DNA of 64,000 nt from RI-153 sp963721725 (lineage in GTDB: Bacteria > Chloroflexota > Anaerolineae > Caldilineales > Caldilineaceae). The notes beneath the pieces are model-generated. The model was given only the letters and a program-made list of their open reading frames with translations, was not told the origin of the DNA and did no database searches. The DNA lies in NCBI GenBank assembly GCA_963721725.1, contig CAVRLX010000006.1, positions 1 through 64,000 on the forward strand, in the 5' to 3' direction. Shown here in pieces: positions 34,650 to 43,710 of this stretch. The position numbers were made by a program, and so were the translations under genes. Positions within the stretch are counted from its first letter, which is position 1. Each line of letters starts with the position of its first letter.

Positions 34650-36479
34650 ATGAGAAAGAAAATTATGTGTACTCAACGTAGTCTTGTCTCCCGGCGGGTG
34701 CAGCCACGGCTGCTCTGGTTATTAGCCATCGCGCTGCTGTTGGGCAGTTCGCTCACCCAGCCCGCCTATGCCATTGAACGTGGACCCTTGAACAAAGCCT
34801 TGCTGGCAACGGTGCAGGTAGTCGTGCCGATTGCCAACGAAGACGATGTTTACAGCACAGGCAGCGGCACTGTGCTCAGCGAAGATGGGCTGATCCTGAC
34901 CAACTATCATGTGATGGGGGAGACCGAAACCGGCGAGCTTTACAACGCCAACGGCTTTGCGGGCATCGCCATCAATCCCACCGATCTGCGCAGCGCGCCG
35001 GTGCTCAAATACGCCGCCCGCCTGATTGCCGGGGATCCCAATCTTGATCTGGCACTGCTCCAAATTGACGGGCTGTTGGAAGATCTCAGCGCGCCGCTGC
35101 CCGATAACTTGGGGCTGACGGCAATTGATGTGGGCAATACCGACCTGTTGGAGATCGGCGACGAAGTCAACGCCTTTGGTTTCCCCGGCATCGGCGGCGA
35201 CACGGTGACCTTTACCAATGGCAAGCTGTCGGGCTTTTTGGATGAAGATAAAGATGGCGTGAGCGAGTGGATCAAGGTCGATCTCAACATCAACCACGGC
35301 AACTCTGGCGGGCTGGCAACCAATGCCCTGGGCGAGATGATCGGCGTGCCCACGGCGGGTCGCACTGATCTGGGCATGATCGGGCTGGTGCGCGATGGCA
35401 ACCTTGCCATGCAGTTTGTCAAGCGCGCCCTCTTGGAGACTTCCACGGGCAGCACATCCACCCCCGGCGGATCCAGCGTCAGCAATGTGCAGTTTGCCAA
35501 AGCCATTGACTCGCGCGGGCGCGCCCAACGGCCTGCCGTGCAGTTCGACAGCGGACTCGATTCGATCTACGCCACCTTCGATTACAAAAATTTCGCAGAC
35601 AACGGCAATTTTGAATTTAACTGGTATCAGGACGGTTTCCGCATCTTCCAAGATTCGGTGGTGTGGACCTTTGGCAGCGACGGATCCACCTGGGTCAGCG
35701 TCTTTGACGAAAACGGCCTGGGTGATGGTTTCTATGAACTGGAGATCAAATTCAATGGCACGCAGATCTTCCGCGATGGCGTGCTGGTGGGCGAAAGCCA
35801 GAGCAGCGGCGGCGGTTCATTTGGCGCGATCACCTTTGCCGAAGGGGTGACCGAGGGCGGCGAACCCATCAACCCAGGCGACAGCTTTGGCAACGTCGGC
35901 GAAGTTTACGCCTTTTTTGATGTGGAAGGCGTAGAGAACGGCACCAGTTGGGCGCGCCGCTGGTATTTGGACGGCGAAGTGATCTCCGAGCAACAGTCGG
36001 TCTGGAATCTGGGCGAATTGGACTACACCTGGATCAGCCTCTATTCCGATGGTGGTCTGCCGCCCGGCAGCTATCAGCTAGAATTGCTGATCAACGACAG
36101 CATGGTGCAATCGGCCAGTATGGAGATCAGCGAAGGCTCGGCCACGCTGCCCGGCAGCGAGGAAGGCGTGATTGTCACGGGCACCGTCAGCGAGGCCAAC
36201 AATCGGCGGCGGATGGTGGAAGGCGCAGCCGTCTATTTCCTCAATCCCGGCACGACCACCGACGATTTTCTCGACGATCCACAGGATAGCGCCATCTATG
36301 CGTCAGGCGTCTCCGACGCCGACGGCTTCTATCAACTGAACCGCAATCTGATCCCCGGTGATTCTTACGGGGTGGTCGCCTATAAAGAGGGCTACCGGGT
36401 TGTGGAGGTCGATGATTATCAGATCGATATCGATGCCACCAGCCCGTGGGGCATTGACATTACGCTAGAACGTCGCTAG
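34650..36479 (+). CDS. Secreted trypsin-like serine protease with beta-sandwich C-terminus
   Basis: A 609-residue exported protease. A signal sequence (residues 20-42) precedes a chymotrypsin-fold domain with catalytic His87 in LTNYHVMG, Asp133 in NLDLALLQID and Ser219 in INHGNSGGLA, the HtrA/DegP-like pattern. The protease lacks a PDZ domain. Residues from about 285 hold two tandem beta-rich domains with matching motifs (IYATFDYKNF..., then VYAFFDVEGV...; each with W..D/S and SVVWTFG- or SVWNLG-type strands), and a C-terminal carboxypeptidase-regulatory-like segment (GVIVTGTVSEANN to YKEGY). It is last in the PrsW-like operon. A TTTG-tailed hairpin follows at 36492-36531. Confidence 0.85.
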   Translation: MRKKIMCTQRSLVSRRVQPRLLWLLAIALLLGSSLTQPAYAIERGPLNKALLATVQVVVPIANEDDVYSTGSGTVLSEDGLILTNYHVMGETETGELYNANGFAGIAINPTDLRSAPVLKYAARLIAGDPNLDLALLQIDGLLEDLSAPLPDNLGLTAIDVGNTDLLEIGDEVNAFGFPGIGGDTVTFTNGKLSGFLDEDKDGVSEWIKVDLNINHGNSGGLATNALGEMIGVPTAGRTDLGMIGLVRDGNLAMQFVKRALLETSTGSTSTPGGSSVSNVQFAKAIDSRGRAQRPAVQFDSGLDSIYATFDYKNFADNGNFEFNWYQDGFRIFQDSVVWTFGSDGSTWVSVFDENGLGDGFYELEIKFNGTQIFRDGVLVGESQSSGGGSFGAITFAEGVTEGGEPINPGDSFGNVGEVYAFFDVEGVENGTSWARRWYLDGEVISEQQSVWNLGELDYTWISLYSDGGLPPGSYQLELLINDSMVQSASMEISEGSATLPGSEEGVIVTGTVSEANNRRRMVEGAAVYFLNPGTTTDDFLDDPQDSAIYASGVSDADGFYQLNRNLIPGDSYGVVAYKEGYRVVEVDDYQIDIDATSPWGIDITLERR

Positions 36480-36491
36480 GCGACTAAAGAG

Positions 36492-36531
36492 GACAAAGGA
36501 CGAACCTGAAAGTTAGGGTTCGTCCTTTGTC
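36492..36531. terminator. Hairpin after the protease operon
   Basis: Fifteen-base perfect arms, GACAAAGGACGAACC and its complement, with a 10-base loop, followed on the plus strand by TTTGG. The GGACGAA/TTCGTCC theme recurs inside the FAD oxidase gene at 45551-45630, so this is also one of the window's dispersed palindromes. Confidence 0.55.
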
Positions 36532-36672
36532 TTTGGTCTGTCGGCTTGAATCCTCTGGCCTTCGTGCCTCATTTATCCGCAAAAACCCCGCTCGACAGGT
36601 GTATCTTCTCCCTCTACAGTAAGGCAGACAATCGCGTTGCTCATTTTTAGTTCGGATTTGGGGAGTAGGATA

Positions 36673-38290
36673 ATGCAAAACGAACCCACCCTTTCTTGGT
36701 CACATAACACTCGCCTGCGCCTTGCCATAACCGTGCTTTTCTCGCTCTGCCTGGGATGGTTGAGCGATGGGGGGGCGGTAGCTTCGCGCTCCACGATGGG
36801 CAGCAACCAGACGCTGCCCCCTGCCGAGAGTACCCCTACCCCGGAACCTGCCCTTTACTTGCCCCTCATTGAGGGCGCGCAGATCATGCCCACGCTTTCG
36901 CCCACAGTCCCCGCGGCCAGCTTGCCCGCTCGGCAGTGGGATTCACGTCTCCAGCAGCGCGGCACCGTGATTAAAGAGGGGGCCGTAGCCTCTGGCAATG
37001 GCTATTGGCGGCTCGTGCGCGGCGTCTGGTATGACGAGCAAGAATCCCAGGGACGCCACCACATTTGGGTCGATCTGATTGATGCCGAGGGCAAGCGCGT
37101 GGCCAATGTGCCAGTGCGTTTTTATTGGAACAGCGGGCAAACCGTGATCCACACAGGTGCCAAACCCGGCGAACCTTATGCCGCCGACTTTGGCATGTTC
37201 GACGTTGCGCCCTCGTATGGCGCGGTCCCCGCCGACGGCAACCCCGCCGACGACGTGTGGGGCATGGGCTTGGGCAGCATCGAACAGCCCAAGTTCAAGA
37301 TCCACTCGAGCTATGGCCTCGTCTGGCAGTGGACGACGCAGGGCGAAACCATGACGCCCACACCTACGACGACGCCCACCACAACTGACCTAGTTCCCAC
37401 AGTCACGCCCACCCTGATTCCATTGCCCACGCTCAGCAGCCGCGAATGGGATCCCCGCCTGATTCAACGAGGGGCTGCGCTCAAAGAGGTCAATGTAGGG
37501 CTGGGCAATGGGTATTGGCGGCTCGTGCGCGGCATTTGGTACAACGAACCGGAATCACAAGGTCGTCATCACATCTTCATCGACCTGTTGGACCCAGCGG
37601 GCAAGCGCGTTGTGGGCGTGCCAATGAAATTCTATTGGAACGGCGGCAGTGCCACCATTCAGACCCAGGCCAAACCCGGCGAACTCTATGCAGCAGACTT
37701 TGCCATGAACGAGATTGCGCCTTCCTATGGCGTGCTTCCCAGTGATGGCAACCCGGCGGATGATGTGTGGGGTATGGGCTTGGGCAGCATCGAGCAGCCT
37801 GGGGTGAAAATCCTCAGCAGCTATGGCTTTGTCTGGCAATGGACCGTGCATCCTGTCCCAACCCCGACAGCAACCCCGACAGCAACCCCGACGGTCATGT
37901 CGGCGACGGCCACGCCTACGTCCGTGATTAGCTATCTCTTTAACCGCGCCGAACTGGCGCGCTGTAATCCCAATGCTGGCATCACCTATGTGCAGGGCAC
38001 GGTGCGTTTGGGTGGGCAAGCGGCCAATGGCTTTGCCGTGGCCTTTAGTTATGCGCCTGATGGCCCCATTGTGGCGGAAGTTATCTCCGGGCCACACACC
38101 GGCTACGAAGGCTGGAATCCAGGCTATTACAGTCACCTTCTCTCGGTCTCTGGCCCGCGAAGGCGATTGGTGGTTCTGGGTCGTGGATGCCCAAGCTAGG
38201 CGCATTTCGCAGATGGCAAAGGTCCATACCGACGGCACAGCAGGCGATGGACGTTGTCAACAAGCCGTCATCGACTTTGACAGCAACTAG
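36673..38290 (+). CDS. Secreted protein with two copies of an uncharacterised domain (frameshifted)
   Basis: A protein of about 538 residues. After a signal sequence (residues 13-36) come two domains of about 130 residues that are clearly duplicates: each has GNGYWRLVRG(V/I)WY, ESQGRHHI, a YWN strand, AKPGE.YAADF, APSYG, then DGNPADDVWGMGLGSIEQP and a final VWQWT. A Thr/Pro linker joins them. A third, unrelated C-terminal region begins near ISYLFNRAELARCNPNAG. The ATG at 36673 follows GGGGAGTAGGATA. The last 45 residues lie in another frame: after VSGP at 38154-38160 the sequence continues as REGDWWFWVVDAQ. One missing base explains this. Function unknown; surface location inferred. Confidence 0.7.
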
Positions 38291-38312
38291 TATCCTCGTT
38301 ACCCTGATAGTG

Positions 38313-39710
38313 ATGATAAAGATTCTACAAACTTGGATGGCGTACCTAAAAGAGTCATCCCCGCTGCTCATGGCCGCTTGGTTGATACTCATCGGCATCG
38401 CAGTGGGGATGGTCGCGCCCCACACCGTGGGCGCGGCCAATCCCGCACAGGAGACGGCAACGGTTACGGCGACAGCGACGATTACAAATACAGTGACTGC
38501 GACAGCCACGCCAGAATTAACGATCCTCTGTTTTCTGGCATCTGACAGCCCGAACAATCCCGACAATCCAAATCGAGAGACAGGTATATTCCTGGCATGG
38601 CGTGTGAATACAACCGAATCGCTCAATTATGAACTGCGCCGTGCCCAATTTACGCAAGGGACCGAGCTTTACGCCGATCCAATTCTCTATAATAACGAGC
38701 TTCAAAATATGAAGGTTGATCTATATGGCACAGAACAGCGGGTGACAGCGCTTGATAAATTTGTTGCAGATGGGTTCGAGTATCGTTATGACTTAATTTT
38801 GAAAAGCACAGGCGACAAATTTGAAGATTCTTTTTTGGGGGTAAGATGGGAGTATGAAGAAAATCCACTAGAAGCTATTCAGGATCAAGAGAGTTGTTTA
38901 CCAGAAACTCTCCTCACGACTCCCACAAGGAGGCCCACACAGTCTCCGACGCCGACAACTACACCCACAACCATACTCCTGCCCACCAGCACGATTCCAC
39001 CAACGCGCACCGCCACGCCCACGTGGACCTTTACGCCGACGCCCACACACACGCCCACACAGACCTACACGCCGCTGCCGGGGCCAACCCACACGCCCTA
39101 TCCTTCGCCCACCTTTACGCCACCGCCCACAGCGACGCCGATGCCACCCACGCCCACCGAGACGCCCACCGAGACGCCCACGCCCACCTTTACACCGGCA
39201 TTTTCTGCGCCCACTCCCATCGGTGGCGTTCCCTTTGTCGATCCGAATCAGCAGCCCACACCCTTTGACCCCAACGCGCAGCCCACGCCATTCGATCCCA
39301 ACGCGCAACCAACCCCCTTTGACCCGAATGCCAATAATTTTATGAATTCACCGCTGCCCACAGAGACGCCGTTTGGCTTTGTGGAGCAACCAGCACCCCC
39401 ATTCCCAGGCGAAGTTGCCAACGCACCCGATCCATTTGCGGCACAGCCCGCCGCGGAAAGCTTCGCCCTGGCTCCCGATCCATCGCCGCTGCCCACGCCA
39501 GAGGGAGCGCGCCTTATGAACAGCGATCCGATGACAGAAGCCGTGGCGATAGTCGCCCCGCCTGTAGTTGTTTCTGAATACGCCGTTGCTCCGCCCTCCC
39601 GCCCCGACGGTACGATCCTGCGGCTGGCGCTCTATGCCGTGGCTGGCCTCGCGATGCTGGCTGCGGTGGGCTTTCTCCTCGGCTTGGCGGTCTTCTTTGG
39701 CAAGAGATAG
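38313..39710 (+). CDS. Pro/Thr-rich surface protein with C-terminal anchor
   Basis: A 465-residue protein starting MIKILQTWMAYLK (an alternative start is the later Met at 38337). A hydrophobic segment (LLMAAWLILIGIAVGM) is followed by a globular region of about 130 residues (YELRRAQFTQGTELY...) and a long Pro/Thr linker. Within the linker a nine-residue unit QPTPFDPNA is repeated three times at 39250-39336. The C-terminus has a helix (ALYAVAGLAMLAAVGFLLGLAVF) with FGKR after it, like a membrane anchor. Neither candidate start has a clear ribosome site. It lies 22 bases after the duplicated-domain gene and may share its transcript. No enzymatic motif is seen. Confidence 0.6.
   Translation: MIKILQTWMAYLKESSPLLMAAWLILIGIAVGMVAPHTVGAANPAQETATVTATATITNTVTATATPELTILCFLASDSPNNPDNPNRETGIFLAWRVNTTESLNYELRRAQFTQGTELYADPILYNNELQNMKVDLYGTEQRVTALDKFVADGFEYRYDLILKSTGDKFEDSFLGVRWEYEENPLEAIQDQESCLPETLLTTPTRRPTQSPTPTTTPTTILLPTSTIPPTRTATPTWTFTPTPTHTPTQTYTPLPGPTHTPYPSPTFTPPPTATPMPPTPTETPTETPTPTFTPAFSAPTPIGGVPFVDPNQQPTPFDPNAQPTPFDPNAQPTPFDPNANNFMNSPLPTETPFGFVEQPAPPFPGEVANAPDPFAAQPAAESFALAPDPSPLPTPEGARLMNSDPMTEAVAIVAPPVVVSEYAVAPPSRPDGTILRLALYAVAGLAMLAAVGFLLGLAVFFGKR
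39250..39336 (+). repeat. 27-base coding tandem repeat (QPTPFDPNA x3)
   Basis: Three in-frame units encode QPTPFDPNA. Codon use differs between units (for example CCCACACCC, CCCACGCCA), so the array is not a recent copy. It lies in the Pro/Thr linker of the surface protein. Confidence 0.85.
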
Positions 39711-39818
39711 ATCCTCCGCCGCAATCGTCAAAACGCCGCCCCTGTGATATGATAGCCGACAATATTATCGGGACTGTGGCGGCTATCCCCTTCACACACG
39801 CACCTTCGGACAGAGCGC

Positions 39819-40802
39819 ATGATTCGCATCTTTTACAGACATTCCAGCGGCACGATTGTGCGCAATTTCCCCCAGGACCAATTGGCCGCAGCGGTCCGCG
39901 AAGGCAATGCAACGCTTTGGATAGATATGGTCAACCCCACGGAAGCTGAATACCACAAAGTTCTGACAGAAACTTTCAACTTTCACCCGCTCGTGGTGGA
40001 GGATGCTTCCAATAGCTTGCTTGTGCCCAAAATTAACGACTTTCGCCGCTATCTCTTCGTCGTGATCCACAGCATTTTTTACGGTTCCGAACCGGTGGAT
40101 CTGGTCAGCAGCGAAATGGATGTCTTTCTGGGAGCCAACTACATTATCACCATTCACGAGCGCGAGATGAGCTCCGTGGAGGAGATCTGGAACGACGAGC
40201 AGTTCCATCAAAGCGAAGGGCTGGCTCTTGGGCAGGCAATGTTGCTCTATGCACTGCTCGATTTGCAAGTAGACCGGTTTATGCGCTTGCTTGATCAATT
40301 TGAAACAGAGCTTGAACGCCTGGGCGACGTGATCTTTCAGCGCGGCAACGTCTCCGATGAAAGCCTGCTCGACGACATTTTAACGGCCAAAAGCAGCGCG
40401 CTGCGGCTGGCCCGTGTCCTTGTGCCGCAGCGCGATCTCATGTATCGGCTGGCCCACAACGAATACAGCGTGATCCCAGGCAGCGACCGCGTCTATTTCG
40501 CCGACATTCACGATCACCTTGTGCGCATGGTGGGGCTGGTGGAAGGGATGCAGGAATTGGTACAAAGTACAGTGGATATCTACTTGGCGCTAGCAAACAA
40601 TCGCATGAACGAGATTATGAAAGTGCTCACAATTATCTCAACCATTTTTATGCCGCTCAGCTTTGTGGCGGGTGTCTATGGCATGAACTTTGATTTTATG
40701 CCCGAACTGGGCTGGCGCTTTGGCTATCCGCTGGTATGGCTATTTTTTATTGGCACAGCGCTGACGCTGTTGCGCTATTTTCGCAAGTGGAGATGGATAT
40801 GA
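39819..40802 (+). CDS. corA: CorA-family magnesium/metal transporter
   Basis: A 327-residue divalent cation channel that forms pentamers in the membrane. The long cytoplasmic domain precedes two C-terminal helices. The family-defining YGMNF (residues about 287-291) ends the first helix, and the pore loop MPELGWRFGYPLVWLFFIG follows. Length and the C-terminal RYFRKWRW tail are typical. It is the first gene of a tightly packed run: the next gene overlaps its stop by four bases (ATGA). Mg2+, Co2+ or Ni2+ transport cannot be distinguished. Confidence 0.93.
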   Translation: MIRIFYRHSSGTIVRNFPQDQLAAAVREGNATLWIDMVNPTEAEYHKVLTETFNFHPLVVEDASNSLLVPKINDFRRYLFVVIHSIFYGSEPVDLVSSEMDVFLGANYIITIHEREMSSVEEIWNDEQFHQSEGLALGQAMLLYALLDLQVDRFMRLLDQFETELERLGDVIFQRGNVSDESLLDDILTAKSSALRLARVLVPQRDLMYRLAHNEYSVIPGSDRVYFADIHDHLVRMVGLVEGMQELVQSTVDIYLALANNRMNEIMKVLTIISTIFMPLSFVAGVYGMNFDFMPELGWRFGYPLVWLFFIGTALTLLRYFRKWRWI

Positions 40803-41344
40803 CTGCAACCTGGTATGCTATCAATGCCAACGGTGAACTCGACCAACAGAGCCAGCCCCCCCAGGGTGGGCGCACTATCATGGCGGCCAGCGAATGGCTG
40901 CAACCAACCCTTTTGACTGCGCTGCATCAGAGCTTTCGCGCCTGGGGCATGGCGTCGCTTTCGCCCGGTGTGGTCACCCCCGAGCGCATCTGGATCACGC
41001 CCGCGGGTCGCGTGGTTTTCCAATTTGCTAATGGCACGAAACCCACCCCGCAATCCAGCGTTGGCGCACAAGCCGGACTATCGGCGTGGCTCGTGCTGCT
41101 GGACAAATATCTCAAGCCGCCCATTGTGGTTAACACGGCGGCGGCCATCTGGCCCAAAAGCGATCTGGCCGGCGCGCTGATCTTTACCACGCCGGGGTTG
41201 CTCCCCAAAGTGCTTGTGCGCCTGCCGCCGGATAACTGGGAACGCGTGGCACGCGCATTGGCCGCGGCTATCATCGCACCCACCGGAGCCGAAGATCGGG
41301 GCGCAGATTCCTATGACGAGGCCGCGCAAAGTCACCATGGATAA
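40799..41344 (+). CDS. Unknown protein, translationally coupled to corA
   Basis: A 181-residue protein whose ATG overlaps the corA stop (ATGA), with TGGAG just upstream. No membrane segments or signal are apparent, so it is probably cytoplasmic. The sequence contains an LSAWLVLLDKYLKPPIVV helix and a C-terminal ERVARALAAAII helix but no recognisable family motif. The overlap with corA points to coordinated synthesis. Confidence 0.55.
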   Translation: MTATWYAINANGELDQQSQPPQGGRTIMAASEWLQPTLLTALHQSFRAWGMASLSPGVVTPERIWITPAGRVVFQFANGTKPTPQSSVGAQAGLSAWLVLLDKYLKPPIVVNTAAAIWPKSDLAGALIFTTPGLLPKVLVRLPPDNWERVARALAAAIIAPTGAEDRGADSYDEAAQSHHG

Positions 41345-41396
41345 GCCGTTCCAAATCCACAACCGATCATGACCAGCCAGCGCTGCCCCGTTTGCC

Positions 41397-41912
41397 ATGA
41401 AAGCCGCCATGCCGCCCAGATACTCAGACCCGGACGCCAATCGCAGACTCAACCCCAGGATCGAGCGCCCCACACGACACAGCCATTCGGCGGGCGGCGT
41501 GGCCTATCGCCACCGCGTGGACGAAAGCCAGGGAGAAATTATTGAGATTGCCCTGATTGCCACCAACCGCGGTCAGCGCTGGCAGCTCCCCAAAGGCAGG
41601 CTGGAGCCAGGAGAATCCGCTGTGCAGGCGGCCATCCGCGAGGTAGAAGAGGAGACTGGCCTGCTTACAACCTGTGATCGCTTCCTCACCACGATTGAAT
41701 ACCACTACATTGATACCTACAGCAAACACCCCCCCGAACTCGTGATTAAACAGGTAGATTTCTATCTATTGCGCGTGGTGGGCGGGGAACTTAGCGACGA
41801 TAGCTTTGAAGTGGACAGCGTGGCGTGGCGTACCCCCGCCGAAGCCCTCACCCAACTTACCTTTGAAAGCGAACAACAATGCATCAAACTGGCCCTGGAG
41901 TATTGGACATGA
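41397..41912 (+). CDS. Nudix hydrolase
   Basis: A 171-residue hydrolase of the Nudix superfamily, which cleaves nucleoside diphosphates linked to another moiety. The Nudix box is GRLEPGESAVQAAIREVEEE followed by TGL, with the Glu residues that bind Mg2+. The substrate cannot be told from the sequence. An upstream frame starting at 41370 begins MTSQRCPVCHESRHAAQ, which might be an N-terminal Zn-binding extension if a frame error exists, but this is unproven. The gene ends in an ATGA overlap with the next gene. Confidence 0.88.
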   Translation: MKAAMPPRYSDPDANRRLNPRIERPTRHSHSAGGVAYRHRVDESQGEIIEIALIATNRGQRWQLPKGRLEPGESAVQAAIREVEEETGLLTTCDRFLTTIEYHYIDTYSKHPPELVIKQVDFYLLRVVGGELSDDSFEVDSVAWRTPAEALTQLTFESEQQCIKLALEYWT

Positions 41913-42859
41913 GCGTTCACATTGAAAAAGCAAGCAAAAAGCAAGTAACTACAATTATCGGCATGATGTTGGCCGGGATCAGCAGTGATCCCACCAGCCT
42001 CAACGCCCTGAAACAGAGTTGGTGGCAGCGGATGCTCTTTCAATACCTCTTTGGCCCGCGCATGTTGCGCAACCAGATGGAGACCTCGGTTGCCACCGAC
42101 GTACCCGGTTCGACCACCATTTTGGGCTATCTGAGTAGCCAATACACAGGCGAGATCGCCAGCACCTTTGATTGGGCCGTTGTCCCCCGCATCGAGGCCA
42201 CCGAACAGGGGCGGGTGGTGTTGGCGGCGCTGCTCAAAGATGCCCTGGATCGCGCCGAGGCCCGCAAGGAATTCCCCTATTTCTACTTTGGCATGATGAC
42301 TGAACGTGCGCCGGCATTGACGCCCCTACTCGAAGAGGAAGGGCTGTGGCTGCCCGACTATCAACTTGTGCAAATGGAGGGTCCGCTGCCCGCCGAAAGT
42401 CCATCTATGCCCGAAGAACTCACGGTCACTGCACAGAATACGGGCCGCTTCACCGCCCGCGCGCTGGAGCTGATGCGCCTGGACTACATCAAACCCGCCG
42501 AAGATGACCCTGCCGAGTTTGCTGGCGATCTGGAAATGATCGCCGCCCTGCACGAAAGCACGCTCCGTTCGGCCAAGCTCTTTTTGGTGGAACAAGGCGA
42601 AGAAAGCGTGGGCATGGTTCAACAAAATATCTGGCGCAACGAACTGCGCATCTTGTTGGCCCTCAAACCTGCTCTCTGGGGCAGCGAAATTGAACGACAG
42701 CTAATCGCTGCCCTGCCCGGTTTTCTGGGCGCAACGGGTGGACGGCTGCGCCTGCGCACCTTTAGCCAATCCCATTTACAAGCCAGCCGCACCCCGCTGG
42801 AATCGTTGGGCCTCACCTGGGAAGAATCCCCCTGGCAACGGTGGATGGTGGCCCTATGA
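41909..42859 (+). CDS. Unknown protein, possibly acetyltransferase-like
   Basis: A 316-residue protein starting in an ATGA overlap with the Nudix gene and ending in an ATGA overlap with the lipase gene. It is probably cytoplasmic; no signal or membrane helix. Segments such as LFLVEQGEESVGMVQQNIWRNE, with a strand-turn-strand resembling the GNAT core, suggest an acetyltransferase-like fold, but no acetyl-CoA-binding signature is clear. Both overlaps indicate one polycistronic message with its neighbours. Confidence 0.5.
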   Translation: MSVHIEKASKKQVTTIIGMMLAGISSDPTSLNALKQSWWQRMLFQYLFGPRMLRNQMETSVATDVPGSTTILGYLSSQYTGEIASTFDWAVVPRIEATEQGRVVLAALLKDALDRAEARKEFPYFYFGMMTERAPALTPLLEEEGLWLPDYQLVQMEGPLPAESPSMPEELTVTAQNTGRFTARALELMRLDYIKPAEDDPAEFAGDLEMIAALHESTLRSAKLFLVEQGEESVGMVQQNIWRNELRILLALKPALWGSEIERQLIAALPGFLGATGGRLRLRTFSQSHLQASRTPLESLGLTWEESPWQRWMVAL

Positions 42860-43698
42860 GTAACATGCACCACAGCAACGCCACCTTTACCGGCATCGCC
42901 AATGTGTCAATTTTCTATCAAAAATGGCTGCCCGCCGAGGGTGTGCGCCGTGGCAGCGTTGTGATTATCCACGGGCTGGGCGAACATGGTGGGCGCTACA
43001 CGAACTTAGTTAACCGCCTCTTGCCTGAAGGCTATGCCGTCTATGCCATCGATCACCAGGGCTTCGGTCAATCGGGCGGGGTGCGCGGACATGTTGGCCG
43101 CTTTGCCGACTATCTGCCCGATGTGCGCCATGTAGTGGATCTGGCGCGCAGCGAACAAGGTGATCTGCCTGTGGCGCTTTTTGGGCACTCCATGGGCGGC
43201 TTAATTGGCCTCTACTATCTCATGGAAAATGGCGATACAGTAGACTGCGCGGTGATCTCCGCGCCGGCACTGCTGGCAAGCACCAATCCTTGGCTGGTGG
43301 GGATGATGCGCCTGATTAACCATGTGCGACCAACCTTTCTGCTTACACGGCCCAGCAGCGGCATCGCCATCTCTCGCGATCCAGAGATCATCCGCGCGTT
43401 TGTAGAAGATCCCCTTTTTGTGGGCAAAAGCAGTGCGCGCTGGGTGGTAGAAATTCTGTCGGCACAGCCCAAGATCAACGCACGCGCTGCCCAGCTCACC
43501 CTGCCCATCCTCGTGGTACAGGGTATGGCCGATGTGGTCGTCGTCCCCGACGCTACGCTGAAATTCTACGAACGCATCACCTCGCCGGACAAAACGCTGC
43601 TTACCTACGACGGCTATTTCCACGAGCTACACAATGACATCGACAAAGAAAAGCCACTCGACGATATCGCCGAGTGGCTAAATGGACGGATGACATAA
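42856..43698 (+). CDS. Alpha/beta hydrolase, monoacylglycerol-lipase-like
   Basis: A 280-residue alpha/beta hydrolase of the lysophospholipase/monoglyceride lipase type. The oxyanion region HGLGEHGGRYTNLV and the nucleophile elbow GHSMGG (catalytic Ser) are clear; an acidic residue near QGMADVVVV and His in YFHELHND complete the likely triad. It has no signal peptide, so action on cytoplasmic or membrane-associated lipids is likely. The start ATG at 42856 overlaps the upstream stop. It is probably the last of the coupled set, followed 12 bases later by the Rpn nuclease gene. Confidence 0.88.
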   Translation: MSNMHHSNATFTGIANVSIFYQKWLPAEGVRRGSVVIIHGLGEHGGRYTNLVNRLLPEGYAVYAIDHQGFGQSGGVRGHVGRFADYLPDVRHVVDLARSEQGDLPVALFGHSMGGLIGLYYLMENGDTVDCAVISAPALLASTNPWLVGMMRLINHVRPTFLLTRPSSGIAISRDPEIIRAFVEDPLFVGKSSARWVVEILSAQPKINARAAQLTLPILVVQGMADVVVVPDATLKFYERITSPDKTLLTYDGYFHELHNDIDKEKPLDDIAEWLNGRMT

Positions 43699-43710
43699 CG
43701 GATCACTTCC

